The position numbers were made by a program, and so were the translations under genes. Below are positions 8,528 through 16,794 of a stretch of 64,000 bases of DNA, piece after piece. The first letter of the stretch is position 1. The number at the start of each line of letters is the position of its first letter. The notes under the pieces are model-generated. The model saw only the letters and a list, made by a program, of their open reading frames with translations. It ran no database searches and had not been told where the DNA came from. Source of the DNA: an uncultured Lachnospiraceae bacterium (GTDB lineage: Bacteria; Bacillota; Clostridia; Lachnospirales; Lachnospiraceae); NCBI GenBank assembly GCA_934408585.1, contig CAKRVA010000007.1, positions 1 through 64,000 of the forward strand. Reading direction: 5' to 3'.

Positions 8528-10810
8528 ATGGCAGCAGTAGAGTTTTCACAGAATACAGTAATCTATGAAAGAGGGCAGAAAATTACAAATCTGTATATGA
8601 TTATGCGGGGAAGTGTAAGAGCTTCTTATGATGGAGGAAGTTTTATCCTGCGCAACGGAGATGTGATTGGACTGATGGGACTTGGTAAGGAAGAGTCTTA
8701 TATGAAATATGAAACAGTGGAAAATATATCCGTTCTGGTTTTTCCGTGTCAGATGACAGCGTTGAGAAAGTTGTTTGAAAACAGTGTGGAGACCATACGG
8801 TATTTTATGTCTTCCTTGTTCCGTCAGTTTAATGAGCTGCTGTCTCAATATAAGCTTTCAAAAATAGAAAGTCACTGTTTACACAACTATATTACGACCT
8901 GTTATCAGGAATATATTTCCTTATGCAGCAAAAATCATATTTCTCCGGGAGAATTGGAAACCTATACAGAATTTTTGAAAGAACAGTCACAGGAAGACGT
9001 TCCGACGTGGATGACGGGATATTATGGCACGTTAGAACAGATGATTTCGGTCTGGGATGCGAATAAAACAGATATTGATTTCATTGTTGGAGTTCTTGTA
9101 AAGGCTGGCGAAGATATGAAAAATATCGTGTGGCTCTGTCAGGAGATGTGTAGCGCCCGACAAGATGGCTGTCAGGTATTAATGAATGAGAATTCCCTGG
9201 ATATGTTTGATTTGTATATGACCCTGTATGGGAAGCTCGTAAAAAAGTCAGGATTTGAAAATGGAGATGCTATCATTGCGCAACGAAGTTTAAATGAAAT
9301 GTTAATGCAGCTGGAAACAAGGGACTATGCAAAGCAGAATTTTTATGCTGCGCGTAAACTGGCTTATGAGCAACAGCTCGCAGTATTACAGCAGCAATGT
9401 CAGGAAGCGGAGGCAGAGGAAGCAAAATATGATGCAAATACAGTCACAGAATTAAAGGATTCCCTTCATGCCATTTTGACATATGCAAAGTGCGAAGAAG
9501 AACTGCAGACTTCTTTTTGCCAGCATATCGACAAATATAAAAAGACCATTAATAAAAATGGAACCGAAGATGAAATTCGTACCCTTCGTTTACAAATCAC
9601 AAAAGAGTTTTATGAGATATATAGAAAGGCATTTCAGGTAAGTGTAAAGGATGGTGCAGTTCCTAAAATCTTACAGATGTTTTTTAACTTCGGGTATGTG
9701 GATGAGGAACTGGCTGGTCTGGAAAATGCAATTTATATGTATCAGATTGTAGACAAGCTTCCGACGGCACCAAACCGTGGAATTTATTCTTATTATGAAT
9801 GGCTGATGGCAATTTATGACGGACATAAGGACCCGGGACGTAATGAATTCGATATGGACTATGGCGAGCAGCTCCATGAACAGATGCGGACAGGAAAAAT
9901 TACGAAAGAAGAAGAGCTTGCGCTGCTCAAGGATGCAATGGGACGGGTAATGTATGAACTGGAAAATGTCTTTCCTGCGGTAAACAAGATGACATTTGGA
10001 AGAATCTCTACATTTTGCCCTGTATTTTCAGAACATAATATGCTGAAGCAGGCAGAGACCATTCTGGCTTCCGAAGAAAAGATAGAAAAAACCATAAATG
10101 CGATACGAAGAATTGACTATGGAGCTTTTTATCGGGAAACGGTTTACTCCAATCCCGATGAAGGTGTTACAAAAGAATTTATCAGTGTAGAGGTTTTACC
10201 GGACTTTATTTTGACTCCAAATGCAGGAACAAGAGGAGTTATGTGGCAGGAAATTGAAGGAAAAAGACGTACAACACCGGCAAGAATGATGTTGTCCGTA
10301 TTCCAGTTGGAAGATATTAATATGCAGCTTATCCGTCTGACCGGTCAATTCCGTTGGGAGATGTGTAAGCGTATGCAGGGCGGACGATGGAATGATATAT
10401 CCGACCGTTCCCTGACAAGTGAATACTTTGATTATGTGCAGTTTTATCGTAAAAACAACGAGCTTTCTGCAGATGCAAAAGATAAAATCAAAGCAGAAAT
10501 GGGACGGGCAAAGAACAGCTTTAAGGAAATGTTTGTAAATGATTACTGCATTTGGATCTTGTTTGAAAGCAATGGTTCACCACGCCTGAACAAGGTTGCC
10601 AGAAACATTTTATTTACTTACTGTACTTTTTCAAAAGCAGTTCGTGACAAGCTTGGTGTAAACCCAATGTATAAAGAGATTATGGACAAATATGATATCC
10701 GGATGGCACAGAAACGTCATCGTATGGATAACCTGGTTCAGAAGCTTCATAATCTGGGAAAGAAAATTCCGGAGGAAATCGAGCACCAGCAGGAGTTCCT
10801 GAATATGTAA
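8528..10810 (+). CDS. Large protein with N-terminal degenerate cyclic-nucleotide-binding-like domain, function unknown
   Basis: A 760-residue soluble protein. Residues 1-110 look like a CNB (Crp-type) beta-barrel: short strands, then IYERGQKITNLYMIMRGSVRAS and a GDVIGLMGLG turn. The phosphate-binding cassette lacks the usual Gly-Glu and Arg of cAMP binders, so nucleotide binding is doubtful, and no helix-turn-helix follows. The remaining 650 residues look mostly helical, with a coiled-coil-prone Gln/Glu-rich stretch around 275-310 and no membrane segment. It begins 23 bp after glpK, so it probably belongs to the glycerol operon. I recognise no catalytic motif and assign no function. Confidence 0.72.
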   Translation: MAAVEFSQNTVIYERGQKITNLYMIMRGSVRASYDGGSFILRNGDVIGLMGLGKEESYMKYETVENISVLVFPCQMTALRKLFENSVETIRYFMSSLFRQFNELLSQYKLSKIESHCLHNYITTCYQEYISLCSKNHISPGELETYTEFLKEQSQEDVPTWMTGYYGTLEQMISVWDANKTDIDFIVGVLVKAGEDMKNIVWLCQEMCSARQDGCQVLMNENSLDMFDLYMTLYGKLVKKSGFENGDAIIAQRSLNEMLMQLETRDYAKQNFYAARKLAYEQQLAVLQQQCQEAEAEEAKYDANTVTELKDSLHAILTYAKCEEELQTSFCQHIDKYKKTINKNGTEDEIRTLRLQITKEFYEIYRKAFQVSVKDGAVPKILQMFFNFGYVDEELAGLENAIYMYQIVDKLPTAPNRGIYSYYEWLMAIYDGHKDPGRNEFDMDYGEQLHEQMRTGKITKEEELALLKDAMGRVMYELENVFPAVNKMTFGRISTFCPVFSEHNMLKQAETILASEEKIEKTINAIRRIDYGAFYRETVYSNPDEGVTKEFISVEVLPDFILTPNAGTRGVMWQEIEGKRRTTPARMMLSVFQLEDINMQLIRLTGQFRWEMCKRMQGGRWNDISDRSLTSEYFDYVQFYRKNNELSADAKDKIKAEMGRAKNSFKEMFVNDYCIWILFESNGSPRLNKVARNILFTYCTFSKAVRDKLGVNPMYKEIMDKYDIRMAQKRHRMDNLVQKLHNLGKKIPEEIEHQQEFLNM

Positions 10811-10910
10811 TAAAAGCGGTAATCTTATAAATTAGTTGCATAAATCAGGTGATTGGATTTATAATGAAGAGTATTGTTGAGTTTAAATAAAGGAAAACGG
10901 ATAAGAACTT

Positions 10911-11864
10911 ATGACGAACATAAAGGAAAAGCCAATATTATTTTTGGAACCGGTATTTAAACAGATGGTCTGGGGTGGAAGCAGACTTCGGGAAAAATAT
11001 GGCTATGACATTCCTGGTGAGAATACAGGAGAATGTTGGGGAATTTCCGCACACCCATCCGGTGATTGTGTGATAGCAAGTGGAATTTATAAAGGCGAAA
11101 CACTTTCCGGATTATGGGAAAAACATCCCGAGTTGTTTGGAAATCCGACCGAAAAGCGATTCCCGCTTCTTGTGAAGATGCTGGATGCAAAAAGTGATTT
11201 GAGTATTCAGGTACACCCGGATGATGCCTATGCAGAAAAAAATGAAAATGGGGCCTCCGGAAAAACAGAATGTTCTTATATTCTGGATTGCCCGGAAGAT
11301 GCAGAAATGGTCATTGGACATAATGCAAGAACCAAAAAGGAACTGGAAGAAATGATTTCACGAAAAGAGTGGAAGGAATTGATTCGGAGAGTTCCGGTTA
11401 AGAAGGGGGACTTTATTGAAGTAAACGCAGGAACCCTTCATGCATTTACGAAGGGGCTGTTTATTTATGAGGTACAGCAAAACAGCGATATCACATATCG
11501 TATTTATGATTATGACCGTCTGGACAGAGGAAAACTGAGAGAACTTCATATAAAACAGGGACTTGATGTGATTCAGGTGCCGGCGACACCAATTAATGAA
11601 TGTGTTAGAAACATAAATAACCTTTTGCCAAACGAAATGAATCTGCTCGTTTCCAATCATTGCTTTTCGGTATGGAAATTGGAGGTTGTCGAAGAAGCAT
11701 CCATACAACAGGAGCATTCTTTCCTGGCAGTAAGTGTTATTGAGGGTGAAGGAACTCTGAATGGACATGCAATAAAGAAGGGGGATAACTTTATTCTTCC
11801 TTATGCATATGGACAGGCAGATTTTAAGGGAAATATGAGCTTAATGATGTCTGCAGTGAAATAA
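10911..11864 (+). CDS. manA: Mannose-6-phosphate isomerase, class I (type I cupin)
   Basis: A 317-residue zinc-dependent isomerase interconverting mannose-6-phosphate and fructose-6-phosphate, short as in Firmicutes. Metal and active-site motifs are visible: LSIQVHPDDAYA, then a glutamate in GKTECSYIL, the NAGTLHAF histidine motif and the NSDITYRIYDYDR segment. The C-terminal cupin part is degenerate, as is usual. The start follows AAAGGAAAACGG with a relaxed spacing. The product feeds GDP-mannose synthesis, which fits the gmd/fcl genes 26 kb downstream, but there is no operon link. Confidence 0.93.
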   Translation: MTNIKEKPILFLEPVFKQMVWGGSRLREKYGYDIPGENTGECWGISAHPSGDCVIASGIYKGETLSGLWEKHPELFGNPTEKRFPLLVKMLDAKSDLSIQVHPDDAYAEKNENGASGKTECSYILDCPEDAEMVIGHNARTKKELEEMISRKEWKELIRRVPVKKGDFIEVNAGTLHAFTKGLFIYEVQQNSDITYRIYDYDRLDRGKLRELHIKQGLDVIQVPATPINECVRNINNLLPNEMNLLVSNHCFSVWKLEVVEEASIQQEHSFLAVSVIEGEGTLNGHAIKKGDNFILPYAYGQADFKGNMSLMMSAVK

Positions 11865-11884
11865 GAACAGGTAGGTGTTAAAAA

Positions 11885-13069
11885 ATGATTAATCAGCAAT
11901 ATAAAAAAATGCTGGAGGGAAAATCGGTTATCCGCCAGCTTTCCGAATTTGCAACAGCAAGAGGTAAGGAAATCGGATATGAGAATGTATTTGATTACAG
12001 TCTTGGAAATCCATCCGTTTCGGTACCGGAAAAATTTACCGAAGAAATGATAGACCTTTTAAAAACGAAAAGCTCTATGGAACTTCATGGATATAGTCCC
12101 AGTCTTGGAATTACTTCCGTAAGAGAAAAAATTGCAAAATCGTTGAATGAACGTTTTGGCATGGATTATGAGGCAACTCATATTTTTCCAACTTCCGGAG
12201 CAGCTGGTGCCGTTGCACATGCAGTACGTTGTGTAACAAAGCCGGGAGATGAGGTACTTACATTTGCACCGTATTTCCCGGAGTATAATCCATATATCAA
12301 TATGTCAGGAGCGATACTGAAAGTAGTTCCTGCCAATACAGAAGATTTTCAGATTAATTTTGAAAAATTAGAGGAAATGCTGAATGAAAAAACAGCAGCC
12401 TTATTAATTAATACACCAAACAACCCATCCGGAGTGGTTTATAGCGCAGCAACGTTAAAACGGCTTGCAGATTTCTTATATCAGAAGCAGAAAGAATATG
12501 GACATGATATTTTCCTGATCTCTGATGAACCATATCGTGAAATCGTATTTGCAGGAGTGGAAGCTCCTTATGTATCAAAGTTTTATGATAATACATTGTC
12601 CTGCTACTCCTATTCCAAGTCATTATCACTTCCGGGTGAACGTATTGGATATGTAGCAGCAAATCCAAGATGTACAGATGCAGAATTAATCAGTGCGATT
12701 TGTGCACAGATTTCCAGAGGAATTGGTCATAACTGCCCTTCTTCGATTATTCAGCTCGCAGTGGCAGAAGTTCTTGATAAGACTTCCGATATGTCCGTGT
12801 ACGAGACTAATATGAATCTTTTATATAATGAATTGACGGATTTGGGATTTTCCTGTGTAAAACCGGGTGGAACCTTCTATATTTTCCCAAAAGCATTGGA
12901 AGAGGATGCTGTGGCATTTAGTCAGAAAGCATTGAAATATGACCTTGTTTTAGTTCCTTCCGATAGCTTTGGTGTACCGGGATATTTCCGTATGGCATAC
13001 TGCATTGATACGGAAAAGGTAGAGCGTTCTTTGGAAGCACTTCGTCGCTTTGTAAAAGAAAATTACTAA
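11885..13069 (+). CDS. Pyridoxal phosphate-dependent aminotransferase (class I/II)
   Basis: A 394-residue fold-type I aminotransferase. Visible landmarks: the substrate-arm region DYSLGNPSVSVP, the cofactor-contact TSGAAGAVAHA, NTPNNPSGVVYS, the Asp in ISDEPYREIVF that pairs with the pyridine nitrogen, and the PLP lysine in YSYSKSLSLPGERIGY. An RBS (AGGTAGG) precedes the ATG. It follows manA by 20 bp and may be co-transcribed. The amino-acid specificity cannot be told; aspartate or aromatic aminotransferase subgroups are both possible. Confidence 0.9.
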   Translation: MINQQYKKMLEGKSVIRQLSEFATARGKEIGYENVFDYSLGNPSVSVPEKFTEEMIDLLKTKSSMELHGYSPSLGITSVREKIAKSLNERFGMDYEATHIFPTSGAAGAVAHAVRCVTKPGDEVLTFAPYFPEYNPYINMSGAILKVVPANTEDFQINFEKLEEMLNEKTAALLINTPNNPSGVVYSAATLKRLADFLYQKQKEYGHDIFLISDEPYREIVFAGVEAPYVSKFYDNTLSCYSYSKSLSLPGERIGYVAANPRCTDAELISAICAQISRGIGHNCPSSIIQLAVAEVLDKTSDMSVYETNMNLLYNELTDLGFSCVKPGGTFYIFPKALEEDAVAFSQKALKYDLVLVPSDSFGVPGYFRMAYCIDTEKVERSLEALRRFVKENY

Positions 13070-13140
13070 AAATCAGTGATAGTTTACAAATGGATGCAAT
13101 ATAAATAAAGATAGAAAGCCTTGACCAGGGAGGAAATACG

Positions 13141-13995
13141 GTGATAGAAATTTTAAAAGCCATACTATTTGGTATTGTAGAGGGAATAACAGAATGGTTA
13201 CCGATTAGCAGTACCGGCCATATGATTCTGCTGAATGAAATAGTATCGCTTGATGTATCAGATGAGTTTTACAGTATGTTTGAAGTGGTAATCCAGCTGG
13301 GCGCAATTCTTGCAGTAGTGATTCTGTTTTGGAATCAGATATGGCCCTTTGGAAAAAAGAACAACAAAGAACCGCTTGCAACAGAAGGTGTGGGCGCATA
13401 TGTTAAATGGGATATTTTCAAGCTTTGGTTCCGCATTTTAGTATCATGTATACCGGCAGCAGTAGTCGGTCTTCTCTTTGATGAGCAGCTGGAAGCTTTG
13501 TTTTATAACTATCAGACCGTAGCAATTATGCTGATTCTTTTTGGTGTCGCATTTATTGTCATTGAGAATTATCATAAAGGAAAAGATGCAAAAGTTACAT
13601 CATTGCAGGGAATTGATTATAAGCTGGCATTCTGGATTGGAATGTTCCAGCTGATTGCAGCAGTATTTCCGGGAACATCCCGTTCAGGAGCGACGATTGT
13701 CGGAGCATTGCTGCTTGGTGTATCCAGAACAGTTGCTGCAGAGTACACCTTCTTTCTGGCAATTCCGGTTATGTTTGGAGCTAGTTTGTTAAAGGGGATA
13801 AAATTTCTCATGAATGCTTCCATGACATCTATGGAGGGAGTCATTCTCATAATAGGTATGGTAACCGCATTTGCAGTATCATTTGTTGTAATAAAGTTCC
13901 TGCTCAATTATATTAAAAAGCATGATTTTAAGGTGTTTGGATATTATCGTATCGCACTTGGAATTTTGGTACTTCTTTACTTTGCAATACGTTAA
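13141..13995 (+). CDS. uppP: Undecaprenyl-diphosphatase (bacitracin resistance protein)
   Basis: A 284-residue integral membrane phosphatase recycling undecaprenyl pyrophosphate for peptidoglycan and surface-polymer synthesis. The two conserved motifs are present: GIVEGITEWLPISSTGHMIL near the N-terminus and FPGTSRSGATIVGAL near residue 175. About eight membrane segments are visible. The start codon is GTG, preceded by AGGGAGGAAATACG. It stands alone, 72 bp after the aminotransferase. Confidence 0.96.
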   Translation: MIEILKAILFGIVEGITEWLPISSTGHMILLNEIVSLDVSDEFYSMFEVVIQLGAILAVVILFWNQIWPFGKKNNKEPLATEGVGAYVKWDIFKLWFRILVSCIPAAVVGLLFDEQLEALFYNYQTVAIMLILFGVAFIVIENYHKGKDAKVTSLQGIDYKLAFWIGMFQLIAAVFPGTSRSGATIVGALLLGVSRTVAAEYTFFLAIPVMFGASLLKGIKFLMNASMTSMEGVILIIGMVTAFAVSFVVIKFLLNYIKKHDFKVFGYYRIALGILVLLYFAIR

Positions 13996-14028
13996 GTAAC
14001 ACTTCGAGCAGGTTTTCATGTGAAAATG

Positions 14029-14057
14029 TTGACAATTGTAGAATTATGGTTTATATT
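14029..14057 (+). promoter_or_regulatory. Sigma-A-type promoter of the DUF6465 gene, with an upstream inverted repeat
   Basis: TTGACA at 14029-14034, a 17-bp spacer and TATATT at 14052-14057. Just upstream, TTTTCA and TGAAAA at 14013-14026 are separated by two bases, an operator-like inverted repeat next to the -35 box. This is read from consensus only. Confidence 0.6.
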
Positions 14058-14137
14058 TCTGTCTAAATGAAAAAGTTATCTTTTGTAGGGATATTGGGGA
14101 AAACCATGTTGGCATTAGAGTGAAAGGAGTTATTAAC

Positions 14138-14566
14138 ATGGCAGAAGTAAAAAAGGCAACAGCAAAAGTAATTGCAAAGGCAGCACCGGCAGAGGAGAAA
14201 AAAGTAGAAGTTAAGGCAGCAGAGGTTAAGGCAGCGCCTGTTAAAAAAGAAACCGTAAAGAAGGCACCTGCGAAGAAAACAGCACCTGCCAAGAAGGAAA
14301 CAGCAAAAAAGGCAGCACCTGCTAAGAAAGAAACCGTAAAGAAAGCACCGGCTAAGAAGACGGTTGTAAAGGAAGTTGTAAATTTCCAGTTTAGCGGAAA
14401 GTCTTATACATCAGAAGATTTACTTAAAATCTGCAAGGATGTATGGAAATATGATTTAAATGGAAAAGAAGCAGACTTTAAGTCCGTAGAGCTTTATGTG
14501 AAACCGGAAGAAAATACTGCATATTATGTAATTAACGGCGATGTTACCGGTAGCTTCTTCATCTAA
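14138..14566 (+). CDS. Lys/Ala/Pro-rich protein with C-terminal DUF6465 domain
   Basis: 142 residues if started at the ATG at 14138, which sits 8 bases after AAAGGAG. The earlier ATG at 14120 lies upstream of that site. Residues 1-80 are low-complexity and strongly basic, with repeats of the type KKAPAKK, KKETVKKAP and KKETAKKAAP, resembling histone H1-like tails. Residues 83-142 form a compact domain (FSGKSYTSEDLLKICKDVW, then YYVINGDVTGSFFI) that I take for DUF6465, common in Lachnospiraceae. It has its own promoter and terminator. The basic tail suggests nucleic-acid or polyanion binding, which is inference; the function is unknown. Confidence 0.8.
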   Translation: MAEVKKATAKVIAKAAPAEEKKVEVKAAEVKAAPVKKETVKKAPAKKTAPAKKETAKKAAPAKKETVKKAPAKKTVVKEVVNFQFSGKSYTSEDLLKICKDVWKYDLNGKEADFKSVELYVKPEENTAYYVINGDVTGSFFI

Positions 14567-14602
14567 ACGATACATATATTTATAGTAGAAAAGAATTTAT
14601 TG

Positions 14603-14643
14603 CGCTCATATTATCTGGATTAACAGATAATATGGGCGTTTTT
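14603..14643 (+). terminator. Rho-independent terminator after the DUF6465 gene
   Basis: A 15-bp stem (14603-14617 with 14624-14638, one G-U pair), a six-base loop and a run of five T. Confidence 0.9.
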
Positions 14644-14681
14644 GAGATATAATAACTGTTTAACAGGGTAAAAATAAAAAC

Positions 14682-14695
14682 CAAACAAATGTTCT
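14682..14695. promoter_or_regulatory. LexA (DinR) box-like operator upstream of uvrBA
   Basis: CAAACAAATGTTCT matches the Firmicute SOS consensus CGAACRNRYGTTYG at every informative position except the second and the last. It lies 69-82 bp upstream of the uvrB start, where LexA control of uvrBA is expected from Bacillus and Clostridium. It was found by eye only. Confidence 0.65.
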
Positions 14696-14763
14696 GATTT
14701 GTCTGTACAAATAAAATAGAGTGTGGTATGCTACTAATTAGTAAATTGTCAGGAGGAAGCGAG

Positions 14764-16764
14764 TTGGAAAACGAGGGTTCTATTTTTAAATTGCATAGTG
14801 AATATCAGCCAACCGGGGACCAACCGCAGGCAATTGCCAAACTGGTAGATGGTTTTCGGAAGGGAAATCAGTTTGAAACATTACTTGGCGTGACCGGTTC
14901 CGGAAAAACATTTACGATGGCGAATGTGATTGCGGCTTTGAATAAGCCAACGCTTGTCATTGCTCATAATAAAACACTGGCAGGTCAGCTTTATGGTGAA
15001 TTCAAAGAATTTTTCCCTGAAAATGCGGTAGAATATTTTGTTTCGTATTACGACTATTATCAACCGGAAGCGTATGTACCTTCCTCTGATACGTATATTG
15101 CAAAGGATTCTTCGGTAAACGATGAAATAGATAAACTGCGTCTGTCTGCGACGGCATCCCTTTCGGAGCGGCGGGACGTGATTGTAGTTGCAAGTGTATC
15201 CTGTATTTATGGACTTGGTTCGCCGGAGGATTATCAGGAAATGATGGTATCTTTGCGTCCGGGCATGATGAAAGACAGAGATACTGTGATTCAGGAGCTG
15301 ATTGACATCCGGTATGACCGGAATGATATGGATTTGGATCGAAGCTGTTTCCGTGTCAGAGGTGATGTTTTGGAGATTTATCCTGCACAGGGAGGAGATT
15401 ATCTGATTCGGGTAGAATTCTTTGGTGATGAAATTGACCGGATTACTGAGGTGGACCCATTAACCGGGAAGGTTCATGCAGCATTGCAGCATATTACAAT
15501 CTTTCCGGCGTCCCACTATGTTGTTCCACAGGAGAAAATTAACAAGGCATGCAAAGCCTTAGAAGAAGAACTGGAACAGAGAGTCCGCTATTTTAAGAGT
15601 GAGGATAAACTGCTGGAAGCCCAGAGAATTTCTGAACGGACAAACTTTGATATTGAAATGCTACGGGAAACCGGTTTCTGCTCCGGAATTGAGAATTACT
15701 CAAGACATTTAAACGGAATGCCGGAAGGAGTGCCACCACATACTTTATTAGACTATTTTAAAGACGATTTTCTGATTATTATTGATGAGTCACACATTAC
15801 GATTCCGCAGATTGGGGCAATGTATGTAGGAGACCGTTCACGAAAAACAACACTTGTGGATTATGGATTCCGCTTACCCTCTGCACTGGACAACCGGCCA
15901 TTAAATTTTCAGGAATTTGAGCAGCATATTGACCAGATGATGTTTGTATCTGCGACACCATCCAATTATGAAGCAGAACATGAATTGCTCCGTACGGAAC
16001 AGATTATCCGTCCAACAGGACTTTTGGACCCGGAAATTGTAGTCCGTCCGGTAGAGGGACAAATTGATGATCTGATTTCGGAGATAAATAAGGAAACAGC
16101 AAAACATAACAAAGTATTAGTTACAACATTGACAAAGCGAATGGCAGAAGATTTGACGGATTATATGAAGGAAGTGGGAATCCGTGTAAAATACCTGCAT
16201 TCCGATATTGATACGCTGGAGCGTGCAGAAATCATTCGTGATATGCGACTTGATGTATTTGATGTTCTGGTAGGTATCAACTTATTAAGAGAAGGACTTG
16301 ATATTCCGGAGATTTCCCTGGTGGCGATTCTGGATGCGGATAAAGAAGGCTTCCTGCGTTCAGAAACCTCATTGATTCAGACGGTAGGTCGTGCGGCACG
16401 TAATGCAGATGGACATGTAATTATGTATGCAGACCATATCACGGACTCCATGAGGGCTGCCATAGATGAAACACAGCGTCGTCGTCGTATTCAGCAGGAG
16501 TATAACGAAGAACATCATATTACGCCACAGACGATTAAGAAGGCAGTACGTGATTTGATTAGTATATCCAAGACGATAGCCAAGGAAGAGCTCCAATTTG
16601 AAAAAGATCCGGAATCCATGAGTGAGGACGAACTGAAGAAATTGATTTCGAAGATTGAAAAACAGATGCGTAAAGCCGCTGCAGAGCTGAATTTCGAGGC
16701 TGCCGCAGAGCTTCGTGATAAAATGGCAGAACTAAAAAAGAAACTTCATGAAATATCCGGTTAA
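14764..16764 (+). CDS. uvrB: Excinuclease ABC subunit B
   Basis: 666 residues if started at the TTG at 14764, nine bases after AGGAGG (14751-14756). The in-frame ATG at 14728 lies before that site and would add 12 residues foreign to the family. The DNA-damage-verifying helicase-like subunit of nucleotide excision repair. Motifs: Walker A LLGVTGSGKTFTMANV, the beta-hairpin region YYDYYQPEAYVPSSDTYI, DESH in motif II, TVGRAARN in motif VI, and a C-terminal UVR domain (AAELNFEAAAELRDKM) that contacts UvrC. uvrA follows after 30 bp. Confidence 0.97.
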   Translation: MENEGSIFKLHSEYQPTGDQPQAIAKLVDGFRKGNQFETLLGVTGSGKTFTMANVIAALNKPTLVIAHNKTLAGQLYGEFKEFFPENAVEYFVSYYDYYQPEAYVPSSDTYIAKDSSVNDEIDKLRLSATASLSERRDVIVVASVSCIYGLGSPEDYQEMMVSLRPGMMKDRDTVIQELIDIRYDRNDMDLDRSCFRVRGDVLEIYPAQGGDYLIRVEFFGDEIDRITEVDPLTGKVHAALQHITIFPASHYVVPQEKINKACKALEEELEQRVRYFKSEDKLLEAQRISERTNFDIEMLRETGFCSGIENYSRHLNGMPEGVPPHTLLDYFKDDFLIIIDESHITIPQIGAMYVGDRSRKTTLVDYGFRLPSALDNRPLNFQEFEQHIDQMMFVSATPSNYEAEHELLRTEQIIRPTGLLDPEIVVRPVEGQIDDLISEINKETAKHNKVLVTTLTKRMAEDLTDYMKEVGIRVKYLHSDIDTLERAEIIRDMRLDVFDVLVGINLLREGLDIPEISLVAILDADKEGFLRSETSLIQTVGRAARNADGHVIMYADHITDSMRAAIDETQRRRRIQQEYNEEHHITPQTIKKAVRDLISISKTIAKEELQFEKDPESMSEDELKKLISKIEKQMRKAAAELNFEAAAELRDKMAELKKKLHEISG

Positions 16765-16794
16765 GTAAAAATGTTTTAGAAAGAGGAACAATAA

